Assembly: GCA_963920705.1 (NCBI GenBank)
Contig: OY987228.1
Location: 2,320,159 to 2,384,158 of the forward strand
Length of the DNA stretch: 64,000 nucleotides
From: Odiellus spinosus
Lineage: Eukaryota; Arthropoda; Arachnida; Opiliones; Phalangiidae
Direction: 5' to 3'
In this document: piece after piece, positions 1-10,715 of the stretch
Layout: each line of letters starts with the position of its first letter
Numbering within the stretch: position 1 is the first letter of the stretch
Translations under genes and position numbers: made by a program
Notes under the pieces: model-generated
Seen by the model: only the letters and a program-made list of their open reading frames with translations
Told to the model about the DNA's origin: nothing
Databases searched by the model: none

Positions 1-1300
1 TTGAAAAACGTGATTTGAAAAACGTGATTTGAAAAACGTGATTTGAAAAACGTGATTTGAAAAACGTGATTTGAAAAACGTGATTTGAAAAACGTGATTT
101 GAAAAACGTGATTTGAAAAACGTGATTTGAAAAACGTGATTTGAAAAACGTGATTTGAAAAACGTGATTTGAAAAACGTCATTTGAAAAACGTCATTTGA
201 AAAACGTCATTTGAAAAACGTCATTTGAAAAACGTCATTTGAAAAACGTCATTTGAAAAACGTCATTTGAAAAACGTCATTTGAAAAACGTCATTTGAAA
301 AACGTCATTTGAAAAACGTCATTTGAAAAACGTCATTTGAAAAACGTCATTTGAAAAACGTCATTTGAAAAACGTCATTTGAAAAACGTCATTTGAAAAA
401 CGTCATTTGAAAAACGTCATTTGAAAAACGTCATTTGAAAAACGTCATTTGAAAAACGTCATTTGAAAAACGTCATTTGAAAAACGTCATTTGAAAAACG
501 TCATTTGAAAAACGTCATTTGAAAAACGTCATTTGAAAAACGTCATTTGAAAAACGTCATTTGAAAAACGTCATTTGAAAAACGTCATTTGAAAAACGTC
601 ATTTGAAAAACGTCATTTGAAAAACGTCATTTGAAAAACGTCATTTGAAAAACGTCATTTGAAAAACGTCATTTGAAAAACGTCATTTGAAAAACGTCAT
701 TTGAAAAACGTCATTTGAAAAACGTCATTTGAAAAACGTCATTTGAAAAACGTCATTTGAAAAACGTCATTTGAAAAACGTCATTTGAAAAACGTCATTT
801 GAAAAACGTCATTTGAAAAACGTCATTTGAAAAACGTCATTTGAAAAACGTCATTTGAAAAACGTCATTTGAAAAACGTCATTTGAAAAACGTCATTTGA
901 AAAACGTCATTTGAAAAACGTCATTTGAAAAACGTCATTTGAAAAACGTCATTTGAAAAACGTCATTTGAAAAACGTCATTTGAAAAACGTCATTTGAAA
1001 AACGTCATTTGAAAAACGTCATTTGAAAAACGTCATTTGAAAAACGTCATTTGAAAAACGTCATTTGAAAAACGTCATTTGAAAAACGTCATTTGAAAAA
1101 CGTCATTTGAAAAACGTCATTTGAAAAACGTCATTTGAAAAACGTCATTTGAAAAACGTCATTTGAAAAACGTCATTTGAAAAACGTCATTTGAAAAACG
1201 TCATTTGAAAAACGTCATTTGAAAAACGTCATTTGAAAAACGTCATTTGAAAAACGTCATTTGAAAAACGTCATTTGAAAAACGTCATTTGAAAAACGTC
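1..1300. repeat. 14-bp tandem satellite, two blocks
   Basis: A perfect tandem array of a 14-bp unit, 92 full copies plus 12 bases. The first 12 copies (1-168) read TTGAAAAACGTGAT. Every copy from 169 onward reads TTGAAAAACGTCAT. I saw no other substitution or indel, and the array runs straight into the assembly gap, so its true length is unknown. The second form contains ACGTCA, a CRE half site on the other strand. The array carries no coding potential. Confidence 0.98.
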
Positions 1301-1500
1301 NNNNNNNNNNNNNNNNNNNNNNNNNNNNNNNNNNNNNNNNNNNNNNNNNNNNNNNNNNNNNNNNNNNNNNNNNNNNNNNNNNNNNNNNNNNNNNNNNNNN
1401 NNNNNNNNNNNNNNNNNNNNNNNNNNNNNNNNNNNNNNNNNNNNNNNNNNNNNNNNNNNNNNNNNNNNNNNNNNNNNNNNNNNNNNNNNNNNNNNNNNNN
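1301..1500. other. Assembly gap (200 N)
   Basis: Exactly 200 undetermined bases directly after the 14-bp satellite. The satellite does not resume on the far side, so the gap probably marks the unresolved end of the array. Apparent ORFs spanning it are artefacts. Confidence 0.99.
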
Positions 1501-2302
1501 GCAAGTTATGGCAACCAGTAAAATAGCAAAGGTTAAGATACACATTGTGAGAGCAATCGGCCTGACGCGAAATAAGTACACAATAGTCCCTAAAATAAAA
1601 TCGTTCGAATTTTCCAACGACTTTTACTCTTCCCCAAGAGCTTGCTGGGAAGAGGCAATATGTGGCCGATGCCGATAGCCTGAGTTTGGTCACATGAATT
1701 TTATCTTAGCGCCTATAGAGAGAAAAACCACCTTGAATTGTCACCACGCTCTATACCTCCGAGGGAGATAACGCGCCCTTGTAAGTGCAGACAAGTCAGG
1801 GTGGATGATTTTTCAGCTCTCCACTAGGTTTTACCTGTGACGCTTAAATATTAAATTGTATATTACAACGTATTTATTAACGAAAACTTATATAATATTT
1901 ATTGCGGTTAATTAGAAATTTTAATACATCAATTACTTAATTTTCCCAAGCCTAATTTATTTTTAAGAATGACCAAAAAAAGGTTATTATTAAGTTTTTA
2001 TCACGATAGATGGCTGTAGTAGAGATTTTATGCCCGTTCTACACCCCCTTCTTAAATATTACATGCCTGGGGTCGTGGATTTCCAGCTCGTTTTATTTAT
2101 TTTAGGGTCTATTTTAAAGTCAGTGTTACCGATTGACTATATGATTAGGAATACTAATGATATTCCAAGAATTATCAAGCTTGTTACCGTGTGTTGCGCA
2201 TTAGTTAATAGCTGTGATTCAGTAGTCCCTTTTGATTAAGTGTAAGTATGATTGGAAATTATTTTTAACAATTATAACTTTTATTATCAAATAATATTCA
2301 TG
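1501..2302. other. Non-coding stretch
   Basis: AT-rich sequence with short, low-quality reading frames in all frames. I see no recognisable protein, RNA gene or mobile-element terminus. Confidence 0.5.
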
Positions 2303-2458
2303 AAATATTCGTTATTACATTTGTTATTATCATCAAATATTCGTTATTACATTTGTTATTATCATCAAATATTCGTTATTACATTTGTTATTATCATCAA
2401 ATATTCATTATTACATTTGTTATTATCATCAAATATTCGTTATCACATTTGTTATCAA
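2303..2458. repeat. 32-bp tandem repeat, about 4.8 copies
   Basis: Units of 32 bp begin at 2303, 2335, 2367, 2399 and 2431, each opening AAATATTCGTTATTAC and ending in TTATTATCATC. Copies differ by one or two substitutions, and the last copy is degraded. The plus-strand ORF across it is simply the translated repeat. The flank to about 2790 holds no recognisable gene. Confidence 0.93.
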
Positions 2459-2791
2459 ACTTATATCACAATTTTTACAGGAACTTTAGATAAATATATA
2501 AAAAGCTCAGTTCGGCTTGATCAACTTGTTAGTTTAGCGGCCGCGTCACTGTAGACGTCACCAATCCCCTAGAGTTCCGGATGTAAAAAGAACGCGGGCG
2601 CGGAGAAAGCAGCCATTGAGCTTGAGAGTAAAACTTGAGATCTTAAGAATTTTGTCTTTCTGTACAAGAAACGTCACGGGTGACGTCGACGCTCATCTTG
2701 CGAAAAAGGACTCCTCCCTTTTATATATTTACCTATTCTAGGAATTTAAATTGTAAATAGGAATTTTTTCCAAAAAATTAAACCAAAAATC

Positions 2792-3418
2792 TTATTTCTT
2801 GCCTCTTCTTCCTTTTGGCTGCATTAAAGGCCTACATTCTGGGCAATACCAGAATTTAGCTCTAGGTTTAACTCTAATTCTTAAATATTTAAAATGAAAC
2901 CTTTTTTTTTGCAGTTTTCATTATCACGGCCAACCATATCACCCTCTTCAGGCCCCCCACAAAGACAATATTTTTCCACTTGCTTTTGTTTTTATTTACC
3001 TTACTCGGGGAATTTGTTACCAGAACGCTGCTTTAAGAAATTGTTCCTTGTTGAAAACCATTTTCCTACTAATTCTGGTAGCAGACTCCAAAAACTTGAG
3101 TCTTTCAATATTCTTTTGACGTACGTATCTTTCGTGGTCCAGACTACAAAGTCACCATATTCAACTTCACAAATGAAAATATTAGCCTGTACCTGATAGT
3201 AATAGCTATGTTTTTTTGTCAAGTTTTAAACTCCCATCTTCCTGTCTTATCAAATAAGATTTGGCCGCCACTATTTCCTCCGTCTGAGCATCTCTGAAGG
3301 TATATGGACATTTTATCTCCAAAACACCCTTTCCACAGCACTTGCGAGATATTATACCATCCGGGGATCCTCCTGTAACGGATTCAGGGGAGATCGTAAC
3401 CTGGCCGGGAATGCCCAT
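2792..3418 (-). pseudogene. YqaJ-type nuclease with C-terminal PHD finger, broken
   Basis: Reading on the minus strand, the sequence gives SPDGII, then VLEIKCPY, then HSYYYQVQ. These are the D, E-x-K and Q-x-x-Q core motifs of the YqaJ/lambda-exonuclease fold, which cuts double-stranded DNA using metal. It is followed by WTTKD and a run ending GNKFPE. Beyond a stop near 3001 the strand still encodes a PHD-type zinc finger: KYCLCGGPEEGDMVG, then DNENC, then a frameshift to FHF and WYCPEC, with a basic tail ending at the stop at 2792. A 7-A run near 3213 carries a one-base frameshift between the E-x-K and Q-x-x-Q motifs. One PHD cysteine is replaced by arginine (GRDNENC). The N-terminal half of a normal YqaJ protein is missing upstream of 3418. 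The combination is typical of multicopy, element-like genes in invertebrates. The function in a live copy is unknown to me. Confidence 0.8.
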
Positions 3419-3524
3419 GGCTTGTTTAAACGCTTAAAAATTGAAGAGAGGGACAAGAAATGAAACACTTATCAATGTGCTTAATGCCATCTTAATCTAA
3501 TATTACGGCGAATAAGAATATAAT

Positions 3525-3753
3525 ACACGTTATACTGGTTAAATTATAACTTGATAATAGACGTTTTATTCAGTCAACTTGGAATAAATTACATTGAAAC
3601 TTTTATGGCGTTAACTTTTCGCGGTCACCAAAACTCTCTTCTCTCTGACACTGGCGTATCTAACTTTTATACTTCGCGACCAATATGGCGCATGCGCCAG
3701 TGACCGGAAGGGCTATAAAAAACTAAGGTAAGTAAAATTTCTGTTCCGCTACA
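3525..3753 (-). repeat. Probable 3' LTR of the minus-strand gypsy element
   Basis: On the minus strand, a purine-rich tract (GGGGGAGGATG, about 3754-3764) is followed directly by TGTAGCGGAACAG, the expected layout of a polypurine tract joined to an LTR. The LTR has a TATA-like TTTTTTATAG stretch and an AATAAA polyadenylation signal (CTGAATAAAACG, around 3565). The distal boundary is a guess because no second LTR copy exists in the window. Confidence 0.6.
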
Positions 3754-3764
3754 CATCCTCCCCC

Positions 3765-4368
3765 AAAGAAAAAGGACACTACAGGTGGCATTTTTCTTCA
3801 GTTTCAATCTTGATGGAAGATGAGAGTATTCGTAGCTTTAGGTCCTTCCTGCATGGCTTGGTTTGGTAGCGGTATCTCTCGTAATACTGTAGTGTTAAGG
3901 ATGTCCGAACTGATGTGGACAATACGGCTAGGCTGATGTAACTAGCGTCTTTATCGTGACTTCGATTTGGCGTGATTTGGAATAAAATTAGAATTTAAGT
4001 AGTAGTGACATTAGAATTAAATTAGTAATTATAGTATATATTTTAATATAGGTATATTTAGTATGTTTAATGTATAATTTAAATAAAACAAAAATTAGTT
4101 AGTGTATAATATAATTTAAATAGAATAATGAAGTTAAGTGTATAATATAATTTAAATAGAATAATGAAGTTAAAATGATTAATTTTTAACAATAAACTAG
4201 TAGCAATAATGTTAGTACGTCAATACAATATTTATTGGAAAAGGTAAACCCCGGGAGGCTAATATTGGCATTCCAATTCCAATATCTAGCGTACTATTTC
4301 CAAATTAACATAAAAAATAATAAGAGCTAAGTAATGATTAGTAAGAAATAGTAATAAATATTAATTTA
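3765..4368. other. AT-rich 3' untranslated region of the gypsy element
   Basis: No reading frame of interest. Between 4082 and 4170 a roughly 40-bp segment (TGTATAATATAATTTAAATAG) is duplicated in tandem. It lies between the MBD-like ORF and the LTR, so I read it as the element's 3' leader-out region. Confidence 0.45.
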
Positions 4369-4824
4369 TTATCTACTAATTTCCCAAGGAGCAGTATAAA
4401 TAAACTTTCTCTCAAAAATAAAACAATCTTTGTCTAAACTAGGAAATGGATGTTCTACTAAATAAGCCATTACTTCTACCCTAGAACGTAATTTTTTTCT
4501 ATAAGGTGGTAGAGCGTGATAGTAAATATCTTTATCAACGCCTCCTGGTTGTACGGTTTGTCTAAAAACAACCTCCCTTACAAATCCATGTTGGAAGGGT
4601 AAAATGGTACGTTCAGTAATAAAAGGATATTGTTTTTGAGTTCTAAATGGTCGGCTTAATGTAGGAGAAAAAGGGTCTGGAGTATCAGTGTCTGGGTCTA
4701 AAGTAATAGATAAGGTGTCTGCTATAGGTGTATGTCTAGAATGGATAGGAGTTGAAGTAGAAATAAGCTCTCCATCGATACTTAATTGAGAGTCCTCCTC
4801 TTCCATAGACTGTTCTTGAGACAC
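4369..4824 (-). pseudogene. C-terminal methyl-CpG-binding (MBD/TAM)-like domain of gypsy Pol
   Basis: An open frame of 151 codons. The first 75 residues are acidic and Ser/Thr/Pro-rich. Residues ~76-141 align with the MBD fold: GFVREVVFR (family pattern GWxREVxxR), KDIYYHA (family DVYYxSP), KKLRSRVEVMAYL (family GKKLRSKxEVxxYL), then a hydrophobic stretch ending CFIFERK. The arginines that in known MBDs contact methylated CpG (R83 and R113/R115 here) and the tyrosine pair (Y101-Y102) are present. The acidic frame continues upstream past 4824 to about 4900, toward the integrase end. In a live element this would be the Pol C-terminus, which could steer integration to methylated chromatin, as chromodomains do in chromoviruses; that role is inference. 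An alternative is a chance insertion of a host MBD exon. Frameshifts in the linker make it a pseudogene now. Confidence 0.75.
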
Positions 4825-4919
4825 CTCAGGTGTTAGAGATGCTAAGGGTTCTTCCTGATCCTCCTCAGATGATAGAGATGGTTCGTCAGGTTCGAAATCA
4901 CCGGAAGATCTTCAACTGA

Positions 4920-5905
4920 CTAATATGACATTGAGATCTTTTCCCAGTGCTGACTTCTCCAGTTCGTAAACAAGATTTTTATAAGTCGTATAATCGTGAA
5001 TGGACCCAGAAATTTAGGCAATAGCTTAGCCGAAATTTGTCTAGAGGCATTGGATAGTTGATGGTTTTCTTTCCACGCCAACATGCCTGGTTGAAAGAAC
5101 TCTTCTTCCCGCTTTAAGTTATAATATTTGCGTTGTAAGGCCTGATTTTTCTCTATAGTTTTTGTTACCGTTACAATTTCTTGCCCTAGAATGTTTATCC
5201 TCTCTTGATTCTCAGGTAGAAAGTTCTCTGGATCAATTTCTGTCAGGATGTCTTCAAAAACTTCCCAGGGCATATATGATTCCCTACCATGATTTAAATA
5301 GAAGGGAGTTCTACCCGTGGTTTCGTGAGGGCTAGTATTTAACGCAAATTGTAATGTGGGTAAACTGGTGTCCCAATTCTGATGGTCATTGCCCACATGT
5401 ATGCTTAACATAGTTTTAATGGAATGATTAGCTCTTTTAATAGGATTCGATTGAGAGTGATAGGGTGATGTCCGCTTACATTCTATATTAAAGAGGGTAA
5501 ATGTTTCTTTCCATAATCGGGAAATAAACTGCGTACCATTATCAGATAATAATTTTCGCGGTGAGCCCCATCTAAGAACTAAATCCTTAATGGTACGACT
5601 AACGGTACTAGCAGCAATGTCTGGTAAAGCTATTAGTTCCAAGTACCTAGTAAATACATCTATGTAAGCCAGAAGATATCTATTGCCTTGATGACTGAGT
5701 GGTAGGGGCCCCTTAATGTCTACACTAACTAAATCCCAAGGATGGGTAGTTACATTTGATGTCATAAGCCCTGGTGTCTTTCTATTTCTGTTTTTATATT
5801 GCTGACATATAAGACAGGTAGCCACGAACTGACTTAAATTAGATCTTAAGGTAGGCCAATAAAATCTGAATCGTATAGATTCATAAGTTTTGTCTCGTCC
5901 CTTAT
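4920..5905 (-). pseudogene. Gypsy integrase (catalytic Glu replaced by Lys)
   Basis: The Zn-binding H2C2 module spans the frameshift at about 5905, with its cysteine pair at CLIC. The catalytic core has D36 (SVDIKG) and D95 (LLSDNGTQF), then 34 residues later QSNPIKRANHS, where the family has an invariant glutamate (normally NPxER). K130 therefore replaces the catalytic E, which should abolish strand transfer. The C-terminal part shows the LGPF beta-barrel region (FLGPFTIIRL). The frame then ends at a stop at 4920-4922 just before the MBD-containing linker. The E-to-K change is a single G-to-A transition, consistent with decay or cytosine deamination. Confidence 0.88.
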
Positions 5906-6640
5906 GTCCACATAAGGGACACTAAATGTGTATGATATAATTGTAGGCATTTAGGTCTTAATGTCTTTGATAAAAATAGTTTTCTAGGATTATGTCCCCA
6001 GGCTTTACGATATAAAATTCCATCCAATAATTCACATAGCCTTTGAGTATCTGGAGTTGTGGGTAGGAGAGCGGTAATTTGTAAAGTGTCAGGATCTGTC
6101 TGTTGTTCTCGCCTTATATCCTCTAGTGAAAAGGTGTCCATTACTAAAGGTGGGGGTGCAATTAGAACGCTATTATTTAAAGTAACAGCTCCCAGTACAA
6201 CAGGCACAGATGCATCCCTAGACAAATAATCAGCAACAACATTTTCCACTCCCTTACGATAGTGTATCTTAAAGTTGAATGACTGTAGGAACATAACCCA
6301 TCTAGCTACTCTAGCTGTAGGTTCTTTCAGCGAGAATAACCATTGGAGTGATTTTTGATCTGATATTATGATAAATTCTCGGCCATCTAACAGATCCTTG
6401 TATTTGTTAACCGCCCAAAATATAGCAAAACACTCCTGTTCATAGGTGGAATAATTTTTCCGGGCTTGGTTTAATAATCTGGACCCATATACTAAAGGAT
6501 ATTCAAGGGAGCCATCTTTTTGGGAAACCATTGCTCCTATAGCTATCTTGCTAGCATCAGTAGTTAAATATAAGGGTTTTGCCGGATCGTAATGGTATAA
6601 TGGGTTATTAATTATTCCTAATACTGCTTCCTTTAACCTT
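5902..6640 (-). pseudogene. Gypsy RNase H and connection
   Basis: The frame runs from the thumb/RNase H junction and includes the first RNase H Asp (TTDASKIAIGAM, upstream of the first ATG at 6531), the Glu (STYEQECFAI) and the next Asp (ISDQKSLQWL, family TDHKSL). After RNase H comes YRKGVENVVADYLSRD, the typical spacer before the integrase zinc finger. It is separated from the integrase frame by a frameshift near 5905 and from the RT thumb by one near 6640. Confidence 0.88.
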
Positions 6641-7045
6641 GAAAAGCCTGTTCACACTCCTCAGACCAATGCCATCGTACTTTCTTTCGTTTTAGCTTGT
6701 ATGAAGGTGCGGCTAATTCAGCATATTTAGGAATAAATCTGCTATGCCATCCTGTAAAACCTAGAAACCTTTGTAAGGACTTAACGTTAAAAGGTCGAGG
6801 TAAAGATTTTATTACTGCGGTCTTGTCTGGATTTATACGCACGCCTTCCTCGTCTACGATATGTCCTAAAATTAATGCCTTGTTTCTTGCGAAAAAGCAT
6901 TTTGACATATTAAGGGTGAAACCCGCTGACTGTAATTTACGGAAGACATACTCGAGGGCTCTAAGCTGTTCTGCCCAGATTTTTGAGGCTATATATAACT
7001 AAATCATCTAAGTAAACCGCAATATTAAAGGGAAATGCTCCCTTT
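6633..7045 (-). pseudogene. Gypsy reverse transcriptase, 3' half
   Basis: The palm motif AVYLDDLVIYS (Y-x-D-D) is readable near 7010, then a frameshift, then the connection and thumb: SKCFFARNKALILGHIV and LQRFLGFTGWHSRFIPKYA, standard for Ty3/gypsy RT. No RT sequence can be read beyond about 7045, which I take as the truncation point. Confidence 0.85.
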
Positions 7046-7430
7046 GAAAAATTGCGCCTTTTGACTGTTTTAAACACAAGAAGGCCCTATCTCCGCGCGA
7101 ATTTTTTGGTAAAATTGGGCGTTGCAATTTCTTTAAAAAGCTGGTCAGCTCGTCCGGATTGGTTAATCAGATCACGTGGAATATCGCAAAATTGGCGGAA
7201 GAAATTCATGTTTGTAGTCTGCTATTTGCTTATTATGTGTAAGATTTGTCTCTGCCATTACCAAAATCTTATTTTAAGTTGTTTTGTTGGATTGAATTGA
7301 AAGAGCCATCGCTTTCTACTTAAGAATATTATTTAGAAATCTTTCCGCTTTAGAAAGTTTAACTTTAGAAGTTTTAACACTAAGTTTCTACAAAAGTCCA
7401 AGGCTTCTCAGACAATCATCGAAAGTCATT
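7046..7430 (+). promoter_or_regulatory. Probable promoter and 5' UTR of the split multi-exon gene
   Basis: Relatively GC-rich for the window, with CCAAT boxes in both orientations (GATTGGTTAATCAG near 7158) and two E2F-like stretches (CCGCGCGAA near 7095, TTGGCGGAA near 7192). It precedes the ATG at 7431 and a TCAGAC initiator-like site near 7407. Assignment is by position and motif only. Confidence 0.35.
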
Positions 7431-8679
7431 ATGCCACCAACAACAAAGAAAGGTAATTAATTCCATCAATATTTAAACTGAAAATTTATTTTTACAATAT
7501 TTATAGTATATTTTCAAAGAGTTCACATTGGTGAGAGTTTTGCAAGATGGGACGAACTCAGAAAGGAGTTAAAAGTTTCAAATGAAGCTCTAGCAAAGAT
7601 ACTACTAAATAATTAGTAAGTTTTACTTTGTTTATTATATTAAAACGAATTGAATGTAATAGTAAATAAAAAATTTAAATAATGTAATGGTTATTTCAAA
7701 ATTTGATTGTTAATAAAACTTGTACTATAGTAAATAAAACTTTGCGTGGCTTTAATTTTTCATAGTAATATTCTAATGGTTATTTCTAAATTTAATTGTT
7801 TAAATTTCCCATAGCATGGGAAAAAGTCCATCAATCTCGACGCATACCCAAACGCTTTTTTTACGAACATCAAATTTCAACGTTCAAACTGACATTCCGG
7901 TTCTTTCTAGCCATTTTGGTAGTCAAACTGAACCTCTTGGAATTAAAAGTATTGCTACTAGTCCCAAATTTTCCTTTCCAAGACCACGTAATTACCTAAG
8001 ATATAGACATACAAGTGAGTTTTGATTATTTAATACTAATTAAATAGATGAGTTTCTGACAATTTGCAATTTTTAGAAAAACCTTCCCCTAACACTCCTA
8101 GGAGTAAATATGGATTGGCCATTGAATCCCAGTGTATGTCGAGTCCTACTACGCCAAAAACTTTGAAAAGAAAATTTTCAACACCTTCGGTACATGGTGC
8201 TCCTTCAAAACGAAGGCTTTTGTTTCATAACATCTCACCATTGTAATACCAAATTATTATATATATGAAAACCTAATAATTATTTCTAAAATATGAGCTA
8301 TCTTCATTTAGAAATGAAGAAAGTGAAAAGCTGCTCTTGAATCATTCAAGTAATGAACAGCTTGAAAATGTGGAGTAAGGGGTTGTTTTTGATGAAATAT
8401 TTTCATAAATTTAAATGTATATAAAATTAAAATGTATATACCTATGTTTAGTGATGAAGGAGAAAATTGTTCGTTAGGTTTCCGAAATAATTTTACAGAA
8501 GCCACGGACTTTTCTGATGTAAGAATTGTTTCCGATCTTAATGTTTCTTCCATTTATTTTGTCTAATTTTTAAATTATTTTATTTTAAGGAATTACAAAG
8601 AACTTTCGGGATTAATGACGAATCTCTTGATAGTCTCATAATAGAAAACCACTGCCAAGTAATTATTTATATAAGATGA

Positions 8680-9220
8680 AGCGAAGTTTTTTTGGGCTTG
8701 AAGATAACTTGCCCAAGAAACGTTTTTTTTTTTTTTGAGAGTTTTGTGAAAATATAAAAATTTATAACTTATTTAATAATTAGAACTTTGAAAATAAGAT
8801 TATGTTTATTTGACGAGCTAGGGCCTATAAGGCCATACAGCTCTAGACACAAAAAAATAGTGCCTAAAGGGATGGTTACAAAAAAAAGGGAAAGTTACAC
8901 AGAAGTGAATCAGATAATGAAAAATACAATGGAATAACAGTGATACAATGGGATAACAGTAAATATAATGGAGTAACGGTAGCAAAGTAATTGACTAAAG
9001 ACTAAAAACAGTTCTAAAATGTATAGGCAACAAAAAGTTAAAAACCAACGCTGAGAAAATTTACCCGAATCAGTCGTATTTAAAAATTAAATATCATAAT
9101 TAACAACACAACCCATTAGCTTAGTAACTTAGCTGGGATATAATATTTGAAATTTCTTTTTGGTATTTACCCTATTTAAAACTATTGTTCAAAAAAGTTC
9201 AAAACTCTTTTCTCTACCAG
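8680..9220. other. Intron-like stretch with a minus-strand LINE tail
   Basis: Between exons of the split gene. The segment at about 8800-8890 reads on the minus strand as a LINE-like 3' end (GGCCTTATAGGCCCTAGCTC then ATAAACATAATC). At 8925-8990 a roughly 20-bp motif (ATACAATGGRATAACAGT) occurs three times. Nothing else is recognisable. Confidence 0.4.
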
Positions 9221-9270
9221 GCTTCACCATTGAAAAAATTCATTGAAACAGAAGAAATGCTTTACCAAAC

Positions 9271-9482
9271 TGTTGGAAATTTGCGGTGTCTAAAATTAAT
9301 TATTATAAAATGACACAAAGTTCTTATTAACAAGAGCAAAGCTCTTTACACTTATTGACAAAGCGCGACTACGCAGTTACAGATAGAAAAACAACTAAGA
9401 TAAACAAAAGTGACGCAATCATATAGATCGGTTAGTATTGAGAATGGGTTTCCATCTATGAGGATAATTTTGCAATTCAACA
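9271..9482 (-). repeat. Copia 3' LTR (212 bp)
   Basis: Begins TGTTGGAAATTTGC and ends GCAATTCAACA on the plus strand, with imperfect terminal inverted repeats TGTTG/CAACA. On the minus strand it is preceded by the purine tract GAGAGAGGG at 9483-9491. It is 2 bp shorter than the 5' copy (TTACACTTATTG against TTACACTTTTATTG). Confidence 0.97.
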
Positions 9483-9520
9483 CCCTCTCTCAAAATTTTG
9501 TTTACCCATTATTAATTAAT

Positions 9521-10715
9521 TTATATATATAGTCCAAGTAGCGATGTTAATTCTTGGACTTTCAATCGTTCCAATGGTTTGGTTAGCAAATCTGCTATCA
9601 TGCATTCAGTTGGACAATAATCGAACTTGAACACATCTTTTAATTCTTTCACGAAATGGTGACGCGTATCAATATGTTTTGTTCGCTGGGTTATACTTTC
9701 GTTTTTGATCATTTTTAAACAACTTTGGTTGTCCTCAAAAATCCTCGTTTCAAAAACATCTTGCTTTAGATCTTCTTTTATGAGTTGTAACAACCATAGC
9801 GCTTCGCGACACGTTTCAGATAGTGCCACATACTCTGCTTCTGTGGATGACAGTGCAACAACTGTTTGTTTACGGCTTGCCCAACTTATGGTTCCCCCTT
9901 GCCATTGGAAAACAAACCCCGAGTTTGATTTCCTGTCTTCTACATCACCAGCCCAATCCGCATCGGCGTACCCGTTTAGAATATTTCTTTCGATGTTTGC
10001 AGAACCAAGTTTCAACTTCAAATCTTGAGTTCCTTTCAGGTATCTGAATACGCGCTTTACTGCTGTCCAATCAGATATCATGGGATTTGAAATATTTCGA
10101 CTTAGAATTGAAATAGTAGCGGAGATATCCGGGCGAGTGCAAGTTGCAACGTATAACAAACAACCAATTGCTTGTCTGTAGATTTCTTTATTAGGCATTT
10201 CTTGCCCTTTTCCTTTCGATTTTTCTTTCATATATCCAGTGTCCATTGGTGTTTTGGCGGGCTTTGCGTCTTGCATTTTAAATCGTTTGAAAATGTTCGA
10301 TATGTATCCTGCTTGATGGATACTAAATATCCCGTCCAGATCGCGTATAATTTCTTGGCCCAAGTATAGTTTAAGTTCACCGAGATCTGTTACTGAAAAA
10401 TTTTTAGCCAGGAACTTTGAAAACTCTTCGATAAACGCGTTCGTTCCAACTGCGATAATGTCATCAACGTATACGAATACATAATGCCATTCGCTACCTA
10501 TCTTTGAGTAAAGGCATATATCGGCAGTCCCTCTCTTAAACCCGTCTGCTTCCAGAATATCATTCAGTTCTTCATTCCAAACCCTGTCAGATTGTTTTAA
10601 TCCATAAATGCTTTTATGCAATTTACATACTAAATGTTCCATTTCTGGTGAAGCAATTCCCGGTGGTTGTTTCATATAAAGGTCCTCTTCTAATGTACCA
10701 TTAAGAAAGGCCTCT
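9521..10715 (-). pseudogene. Copia reverse transcriptase and RNase H
   Basis: The open frame from 10675 carries VCKLHKSIYGLKQS, the palm motif YVFVYVDDIIAVG, and then the copia RNase H with YADADWAGD, SSTEAEYVAL and an ending typical of the family (CPTECMIADLLTKPL). The domain order and motifs are complete. The ORF is joined to the preceding segment only through a frameshift near 10715, at the AFLNG motif. Confidence 0.93.

Larger units (their letters stand above)
3525..7045 (-). mobile_element. 5'-truncated Ty3/gypsy retrotransposon with MBD-like tail
   Basis: In minus-strand order the element shows the RT palm and thumb, RNase H, the zinc-binding and catalytic integrase domains, an acidic linker, a methyl-CpG-binding-like domain, a 3' untranslated region, a polypurine tract and an LTR. 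It stops abruptly inside the reverse transcriptase near 7045. Upstream reverse transcriptase, protease, gag and the 5' LTR are all absent. Several frameshifts (near 7000, 6640, 5905 and 4920) and a mutated integrase glutamate show it is dead. Confidence 0.9.

Noticed and set aside
1..1300. Short direct repeats considered as a CRISPR-like array
   Set aside because: Units are contiguous with no unique spacers, and the DNA is clearly eukaryotic.
1271..1693. ORFs crossing the gap
   Set aside because: They are read through undetermined bases and satellite, with no recognisable domain.
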